A DNA stretch of 64,000 nt, taken from Demequina sp. NBRC 110056. GTDB lineage: Bacteria > Actinomycetota > Actinomycetes > Actinomycetales > Demequinaceae. The DNA is taken from assembly GCF_002090155.1 (NCBI RefSeq), contig NZ_BBRM01000002.1, forward strand, positions 806,001-870,000, given 5' to 3'. Positions 59,225-64,000 of the stretch are shown in pieces. Within the stretch, counting starts at the first letter, position 1, and each line of letters opens with the position of its first letter. Below the pieces are notes generated by a model that was not told where the DNA came from, made no database searches, and was given only the letters and a program-made list of their open reading frames with translations. A program made the position numbers and the translations under genes.

Positions 59225-60738
59225 GCTGACGCTCCGCGCGAGCGCAGCGTCAGGGCTTGGGCGACGTCGTCCGCCGTGGGCTCGGGGCGGTCGTCGAGGT
59301 CGGCCAACGTCCACGCGACCCTGAGCGTGCGATCGGCGCCGCGCGCGGTGAGCACTCCGCGCTCGATCGCCTGCCAGACGAGCCTCGCCGCCTCGCCGTC
59401 CGTGTGACTGCGCAGCCAGCTGCCCGACACCTGGGCGTTGAGGCGCCACGGCGTGCACTCAAGCCTGCGCGCTGCGCTCGCGCGAGCACGCGCCACGCGC
59501 GCGGCGACCACGGCCGAGGCCTCCGCAGGCTCGGCCGAACCGACGCGCAGCGGCATGACGGTGACCTGCAGGTCGACGCGGTCCAGGAGCGGCCCTGACA
59601 GCCGCCCGAAGTACCGCCGCCGCTGGACAGCGTTGCACCCGCACCTGTCCCCCGTGCCGTAGTACTGGCCACACGGACACGGGTTCGCGGCCAGCACCAG
59701 CTGGAACCGCGCGGGATAGCGCGTCGCTCCGTGGGCGCGATGCAGGACGACCTCGCCGTGCTCGAGCGGTTGCCGGAGCGTCTGCAGCACGCGCGCAGGA
59801 AACTCTGGCGCCTCGTCGAGGAAGAGCACCCCCGCGTGGGCGCGCGAGATCGCGCCCGGCCGCGCAAGACCCGAGCCACCGCCGACGATCGCGGCGGCCG
59901 ACGCGCTGTGGTGGGGCGCCTCGAACGGCGGGGTGCGCAGCAGGCCCTCGCTCGGGTCGAGGGTGCCGGCGAGCGAGTGGATCCCGGTCGCGGTGACAGC
60001 GTCCTCGTCCGTCAGGGGCGGCAGGATCGTCGGGAGGCGGCGAGCGAGCATCGTCTTGCCGGCGCCGGGTGGACCCGACATCAGCAGGTGGTGCCCACCG
60101 GCGGCGGCCACCTCGAGGGCCCAACGAGCCTCCTCCTGCCCCTGCACCTCGGACAGGTCGACATCCTCGACGAGCGCGAGCGGCCGCGCGGGAAGTGGCA
60201 CGGGCGCGGTCGCCGACGCGATCGCGTCGGGCGCGCCGTAGGACCGCGCGAGCTCCGCCAGTGTCGTGACCGCGACGACCTCGATGCCCGGCACGAGGTT
60301 CGCCTCCTCGGCGTTGGCTGCGGCGACGACCACCCGGTCAACGCCCCGCGCGGCCGCGGCCGCGACCGCAGGCAGCGCACCGGCGACGGGACGCACTCGA
60401 CCGTCGAGCCCGAGCTCTCCGAGATGCGCCGCGGCTCCCGCGAGCGCGGGATCGACCTGATCGGCCGCCGCCAGGATCGCGATGGCGATGGCCAAGTCCG
60501 TGCCGGTGCCACTCTTCGGCAGGGACGCGGGCGACAGGTTGACCGTCACGCGCCGCTGCGGCCAGTCGAGCGCCGAGCTCGCGATCGCCGCGCGCACCCG
60601 GTCGCGAGCCTCCGACAGCGACGCGTCCGGCAAGCCCACGAGGGTGAACGCGGGCAGGCTCGAGCCGATATGCGCCTCGACGTCGACGAGATGTCCCGAC
60701 AGCCCCGCCAAGACCACCGCCGTGGTGCGCCCGATCAT
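59221..60738 (-). CDS. yifB: YifB-family Mg-chelatase-like ATPase
   Basis: 505 residues. The N-terminal ChlI-like/Lon-protease-type domain begins TTAVVLAGLSGHLVDVEAHIGSSLPAFTLVGLPDASLSEARDRVRAA; the AAA core has GPPGAGKTMLARRLP and LFLDEAPEF. The zinc-like cysteines are in ANPCPCGQYYGTGDRCGC. It is also called ComM, a helicase helping integration in natural transformation; the dprA neighbour fits. ATG 60738 overlaps the yraN stop by 4 bp. Confidence 0.95.
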   Translation of the reverse strand: MIGRTTAVVLAGLSGHLVDVEAHIGSSLPAFTLVGLPDASLSEARDRVRAAIASSALDWPQRRVTVNLSPASLPKSGTGTDLAIAIAILAAADQVDPALAGAAAHLGELGLDGRVRPVAGALPAVAAAAARGVDRVVVAAANAEEANLVPGIEVVAVTTLAELARSYGAPDAIASATAPVPLPARPLALVEDVDLSEVQGQEEARWALEVAAAGGHHLLMSGPPGAGKTMLARRLPTILPPLTDEDAVTATGIHSLAGTLDPSEGLLRTPPFEAPHHSASAAAIVGGGSGLARPGAISRAHAGVLFLDEAPEFPARVLQTLRQPLEHGEVVLHRAHGATRYPARFQLVLAANPCPCGQYYGTGDRCGCNAVQRRRYFGRLSGPLLDRVDLQVTVMPLRVGSAEPAEASAVVAARVARARASAARRLECTPWRLNAQVSGSWLRSHTDGEAARLVWQAIERGVLTARGADRTLRVAWTLADLDDRPEPTADDVAQALTLRSRGASA

Positions 60739-61091
60739 CCGACGCCCCGCACGTGGTCGAGCTGGGCGGGCCCCGCAGCGGGCAGCAGCACGGCGACGGC
60801 GTCGATGCGCACGTGCGCGAAGCGCTCGACGCGCGTGTCGAGCCACGCGATGAGCAGGCGGCGGAGCCGCGCCACCTTGGTGGGCGTCAGCGCCTCGAGG
60901 CCGCTGCCGCACACATCCGAGCGCCGCGTCTTCACCTCGACCGCGACGGCGCAGTCGCCGTCGCGCGCGACGATGTCGAGCTCGCCCCGAGCACAACGCC
61001 AGTTGCGGTCGAGCACCTCCCAGCCCTGGTCCTCCAGGGCCCGAGCCACCACGGTCTCGCCGTGCCTGCCTACCGCCTGCCGTACGTCCAT
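60735..61091 (-). CDS. yraN: YraN-family (UPF0102) nuclease-fold protein
   Basis: 118 residues. It has an endonuclease-like fold: VARALEDQGWEVLDRNWRCARGELDIVARDGDCAVAVEVKTRR, with the GE-LDIVA-x-EVK pattern of PD-(D/E)XK enzymes. The role is not established. GGAGG lies before ATG 61091. It heads yraN-yifB-dprA; the longer frame is not family-like. Confidence 0.92.
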   Translation of the reverse strand: MDVRQAVGRHGETVVARALEDQGWEVLDRNWRCARGELDIVARDGDCAVAVEVKTRRSDVCGSGLEALTPTKVARLRRLLIAWLDTRVERFAHVRIDAVAVLLPAAGPAQLDHVRGVG

Positions 61092-61429
61092 GAGCACCTC
61101 CGGGTGCCACGCTCGCGCGGTGGGTCGCCTCCCGCGACCGGCCGGCCACGGAGATGTGGACGCGCCACCAGGTCGGCCGCCTTGGGGACGACCGTCGCAA
61201 TTCGACCGGGCGCGAACGAGACCCAGCCCGCGCATCGGCCCTGTATGGCCCCGCGCGCAACGGCGGCTCAGCGGGACCGTGGGAGGGACGCACGGACGCA
61301 CGGGCGCAAGGGGCCGACGGGGCAAGGAGGCGACGGGCACGGAGCACGGAGTGCTGGGACACGGCGGCACGGCGGCACGGCCGCGGGAGCCCACGACCGC
61401 ATCGGCCCTCCGCAGTCCCGTCGACAGAC
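61092..61429. other. Intergenic region between yraN and the MFS gene, no gene seen
   Basis: The plus- and minus-strand open frames here have atypical, Arg-rich composition and no family similarity. The region has short tandem strings (CGGCACGG, GACGCACG), a dispersed element at 61230 and a one-base variant near 61397. It is presumably the yraN promoter region and spacer. Confidence 0.5.
61230..61239 (-). repeat. Dispersed GCCGATGCGC element, copy 14
   Basis: Minus-strand GCCGATGCGC-GGGCTGGGT, one of the two best matches to the full consensus. Confidence 0.6.
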
Positions 61430-61495
61430 GCCGACGCCCACCGGCGGCGGACCACACGCGTGGAACGCGCGGACCTACCCCCGGTGGGCGTCGGC
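61430..61495 (-). terminator. 15-bp stem-loop after the MFS gene
   Basis: A perfect stem (61430-61444 with 61481-61495) with a 36-nt loop begins 11 nt after the MFS stop. No U-tract. Confidence 0.65.
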
Positions 61496-61506
61496 GATGG
61501 AAGGGA

Positions 61507-63210
61507 TCAGCTGCGCGAGGGAGCGGCGGCCTCCGCGAGCTCCGCGTCGCGATCCTCCTGCGCCTCGTCACCCTGCGCCACCTCACCGTGCGGCTCGAGG
61601 TAGTCGCTGGTCATGCCGTCGACCTCGATCGACTCGGCGACCGCGTCCTTGTCGACGGTGGTGCGCAGCGGCGTCTCCTTGATGAACAGCAGCAGGAGCA
61701 CACCGAGCACGGACAGGGGCACCATGAGCAGGAACACCGGCGTCAGCGCATCGTTGTAGGACTGCACGACGACGTCGTGGATCTGCTCCGGCAGGCCGAC
61801 GACGGCGGCCGGCGTCAGCGAGTGGGTGCCGCCCGAGGCCGCGAGGGCGTCCGCCGGCAGCCGCTCGGTCAGCAGCTCGAGCAGGCGCGACGTGAACAGC
61901 GAGCCTACGACGGCCGTGCCGATCGAGGCGCCCACCTGGCGGAAGTAGTTGTTCGACGCCGTCGCGGTGCCCACCATCCGCAGCGGGAAGGCGTTCTGCA
62001 CGATGAGCACGAGGATCTGCATCGAGAACCCGAGCCCGAGGCCCAGCACCGCGAGGTACGAGCAGGTCACCCACACCGGGGTGTCGAACTGCAGGGTCGA
62101 CAGCAGGTACAGCGCCACGGAGGCGATCGCCGCGCCCGCGACGGGGTACCACTTGTAGCGGCCGGTGCGCGAGACGACGAAGCCGGTCACGGTCGAGGTG
62201 ATGAGCATGACGAGCATCATCGGCGCGGTGAGCAGGCCGGCTTCGGTCGCGTCGACGTTCGCGACCATCTGCAGGTACGTGGGCATGTAGGCCATGACGC
62301 CGAACATCCCCACGCCCGTGAGCATGCCCGCCGCGGTGGCGAGGTTGAAGGTGCGCGAGCGGAACAGGCCCAGCGGCATGACGGGCTCGGCCGCGCGGCG
62401 CTCGACCATCACGAACGCGACGCCGGCGACGACCGCCGCCACGATGAGGCCGATGATCTGCGGCGACGCCCAGTCGTAGGTGTGGCCACCGAACGACGTC
62501 ACGAGCACGATCGCGGTCGTCGCGATCGTCAGCAGCACCATGCCCGCGGCGTCGATCTTGGGCCGCGACTCGCGACGCGCCGACGGGTGTAGGAACAGCG
62601 CGGCCACGACGATCGCGAGCAGTCCGAGCGGGATGTTGATCCACAGGCCCCACCGCCAACCGGGACCCTCGGTGAACCAGCCGCCCAGCAGCGGGCCGGC
62701 GACGGAGGACACGGCGAACGCCGCGCCCATGACTCCCATGTACTTGCCGCGCTCACGCGCGGGCACGATGTCCGCGATGATCGCCTGCGCGAGGATGATC
62801 AGCCCGCCGCCGCCGAGGCCCTGGATGGCGCGCGCGGCGATGAGCATCGGCATCGACTGGGCGAGCCCGCCCAGGACGGAGCCGGCCATGAAGATCACGA
62901 TCGCGGAGATGAACAGGCCCTTGCGGCCGATGAGGTCGCCCAGCTTGCCGTAGACCGGCATCATCACGGTCGACGCGAGGATGTACGCGGTCGTCACCCA
63001 CAGCATGAGGTCGACGCCGTCGAGCTCGCCCACGATGGTCGGCAGCGCGGTCGCGAAGATCATCTGGCTGAGCGAGGCCAGCAGCATCGCCGTCATGAGG
63101 CCGATGAAGACGGGGATGACGCTGCGGCGCTCAGGAGCGCCCTCGCCCTGGGGGGTGGAGAGAGCCGATGCGGTGGCGTCCGCGGTGGCGGACACGCTGG
63201 GTTCAGACAT
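61507..63210 (-). CDS. DHA2-family MFS drug transporter (EmrB/QacA type)
   Basis: 567 residues with 14 predicted membrane helices. Family signatures: ATALPTIVGELDG, WVTTAYILASTVMMPVYGKLGDLIGRK (motif A), AIQGLGGGGLIILAQAIIADIVPARERGKYMG and GPLLGGWFTEGPGWRWGLWINIPLG (motif C). It exports toxic compounds, using the proton gradient. It is downstream of a tetR gene in the same direction (35-bp gap), so it is likely repressed by it. ATG 63210 gives the family N-terminus. Confidence 0.94.
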   Translation of the reverse strand: MSEPSVSATADATASALSTPQGEGAPERRSVIPVFIGLMTAMLLASLSQMIFATALPTIVGELDGVDLMLWVTTAYILASTVMMPVYGKLGDLIGRKGLFISAIVIFMAGSVLGGLAQSMPMLIAARAIQGLGGGGLIILAQAIIADIVPARERGKYMGVMGAAFAVSSVAGPLLGGWFTEGPGWRWGLWINIPLGLLAIVVAALFLHPSARRESRPKIDAAGMVLLTIATTAIVLVTSFGGHTYDWASPQIIGLIVAAVVAGVAFVMVERRAAEPVMPLGLFRSRTFNLATAAGMLTGVGMFGVMAYMPTYLQMVANVDATEAGLLTAPMMLVMLITSTVTGFVVSRTGRYKWYPVAGAAIASVALYLLSTLQFDTPVWVTCSYLAVLGLGLGFSMQILVLIVQNAFPLRMVGTATASNNYFRQVGASIGTAVVGSLFTSRLLELLTERLPADALAASGGTHSLTPAAVVGLPEQIHDVVVQSYNDALTPVFLLMVPLSVLGVLLLLFIKETPLRTTVDKDAVAESIEVDGMTSDYLEPHGEVAQGDEAQEDRDAELAEAAAPSRS

Positions 63211-63245
63211 GGTGGTGCCTTTCGAGGGGACGGGACCGGCGTCGG

Positions 63246-63899
63246 TCAGACGGCCGGCGTGGCGGCGTGCGGGGCCTGGGTGAGGCGGCGCACGCGCGGG
63301 AAGTACTCGTGGATCAGGGAGGCGACGTCGGGCTCGCGCTCGGCGCGCGCCCACGTCTTGGCGAGGACCTGCAACATGCCCATCGCGAGGCTCACGGTGA
63401 GCTCAGCGTCCGTCGCCAGGTCCGCCGCGTCCCGGTGGGGCTCGCGCATCGCGAGGCGGCGCTGCGCGAGGTCCGCGTACTCGGCACGCGAGTCGATCCT
63501 GCGGCCCCAGTCGACGGCCGCGAGCTCGGGGTTGGCGTCGAGCAGGCGGCGGCGCTTGCGGAACAGGTCGCGGTCCGGCTCGGACGCGATCCAGGCCTGC
63601 GCGATGAGCGCCGCGCACGCCTCGACGTCCGACACGCCCTCCATCGCGAGGAAGGCGTCGATCTGCGCGGCCGCGGGCCGAGGCTTGGGGTCGCCCAGCA
63701 GCGCGAGCTCACGCGACGGGAAGTAGTTGTAGAACGTGCGCGGCGAGATCCCGGCCGCGTCGCAGATCATCTCGACCGTGACGGCCTCGACGCCGTGCTC
63801 GAGGCTCAGCTCGATGGCGGCCTTCTGCGTGGCGTTGCGGGCGAGCCGGCGCTTGCGGTCGCGCAGGCCCTCCTCGTGTCGCAGCTGATCTTGTTGCAC
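63246..63899 (-). CDS. TetR-family repressor of the MFS gene
   Basis: 217 residues if it starts at GTG 63899; TTG 63908 would add three. The N-terminal helix-turn-helix is RNATQKAAIELSLEHGVEAVTVEMICDAAGISPRTFYNYFPSRE; the C-terminal ligand domain is variable. The start codon lies in the first of two palindromic sites, so the gene is likely autoregulated. The downstream MFS gene is the expected target. The true start is uncertain since no ribosome-binding site precedes the GTG. Confidence 0.9.
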   Translation of the reverse strand: MQQDQLRHEEGLRDRKRRLARNATQKAAIELSLEHGVEAVTVEMICDAAGISPRTFYNYFPSRELALLGDPKPRPAAAQIDAFLAMEGVSDVEACAALIAQAWIASEPDRDLFRKRRRLLDANPELAAVDWGRRIDSRAEYADLAQRRLAMREPHRDAADLATDAELTVSLAMGMLQVLAKTWARAEREPDVASLIHEYFPRVRRLTQAPHAATPAV

Positions 63900-63936
63900 A
63901 GTATGCAACTTTGCAGAGTCTGCAACGAAAAGTCAA
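63894..63936. promoter_or_regulatory. Tandem TetR operators and -35 box
   Basis: TTGCACAGTATGCAA (63894-63908) and TTGCAGAGTCTGCAA (63911-63925) are two 15-bp palindromes, 13 of 15 identical, 17 bp apart. TTGACT (63931-63936, minus strand) is a good -35 box; the operators occupy the -10 and start region. This is the classic layout for autorepression. Confidence 0.75.
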
Positions 63937-63946
63937 GCCGCGTCGA

Positions 63947-64000
63947 TCACGCGCGCTCCCCCACCTCGTCGCCCTCGGGGCCGTACTCGAGCTCGACGCG
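63947..64000 (-). CDS. 3' end of an unidentified minus-strand gene (partial)
   Basis: The frame from the window edge reads RVELEYGPEGDEVGERA and then TGA (63947-63949). The acidic, charged C-terminus looks coding but the family cannot be told. It ends just upstream of the TetR promoter. Confidence 0.4.
   Translation of the reverse strand, partial: RVELEYGPEGDEVGERA

Noticed and set aside
61154..61603. 149-residue plus-strand open frame between yraN and the MFS gene
   Set aside because: Arg/Ser/Ala-rich composition, ends antisense in the MFS gene, no start signals.
63900..63908. TTG at 63908 as the TetR start
   Set aside because: GTG 63899 is a better start codon and neither has a ribosome-binding site; the extra three residues have no family support. 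The choice remains uncertain.

Overview
This is high-GC chromosomal DNA of a Gram-positive actinobacterium, most likely order Micrococcales (the Demequina/Cellulomonas neighbourhood is a guess from gene content and order). Support comes from the actinobacterial housekeeping synteny: rpsB-tsf-pyrH-frr-cdsA-rlmN-dxr-rseP-ispG, rimP-nusA-ylxR-infB-rbfA-truB, rpsO-pnp-M16 peptidase-dapB, thyA-folA, dapA-rnj-ftsK, and yraN-yifB-dprA-xerC-whiG type sigma. DUF4439 and DUF4081 proteins, both actinobacterial families, lie in their usual places. Almost all of the window is coding and most genes lie on the minus strand. I see no tRNA or rRNA gene, CRISPR array, prophage or insertion sequence.

Layout. 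1-4.4 kb: the 3' end of an IclR regulator, a membrane-anchored CapA-like protein and a GGDEF/EAL c-di-GMP enzyme whose start overlaps the end of ftsK. 4.4-12.9 kb: ftsK, a lipoprotein, dapA-rnj, two small proteins and the thyA-folA pair. 13.1-18.8 kb: three GNAT acetyltransferases, azlCD, dapB with a small TPR-like membrane protein, and an M16 peptidase. 19.1-22 kb: pnp and rpsO. 22.1-27.6 kb: a gluABCD-type glutamate uptake operon followed by a second, paralogous binding protein and a zinc alcohol dehydrogenase. 27.6-35.2 kb: ribF, a cupin and the translation/transcription block truB to rimP. 35.3-38.1 kb: DUF4439 lipoprotein and proS. 38.4-44 kb: the most accessory stretch, with a 903-residue secreted FIVAR/S-layer-homology protein, a membrane protein and a NarL-type two-component system. 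44-54.8 kb: isoprenoid, membrane-lipid and translation genes in one long minus-strand run. 55.3-61.1 kb: M23 peptidase, FliA/WhiG sigma factor, xerC, dprA, yifB, yraN. 61.5-63.9 kb: a TetR/MFS efflux pair with two clear operators. The last bases hold the 3' end of another gene.

No defence system or biosynthetic cluster was recognised. The strongest unexplained signals are non-coding. (1) The decamer GCCGATGCGC, often extended as GCCGATGCGC-N2-GCTGGGT, occurs 14 times in or at the edge of intergenic gaps and again in protein linkers. (2) Many starts lack a Shine-Dalgarno and have an extended TANNNT-like box 6-8 nt before the start codon, indicating widespread leaderless transcription. (3) Several long, nearly perfect stem-loops without U-tracts lie downstream of genes.
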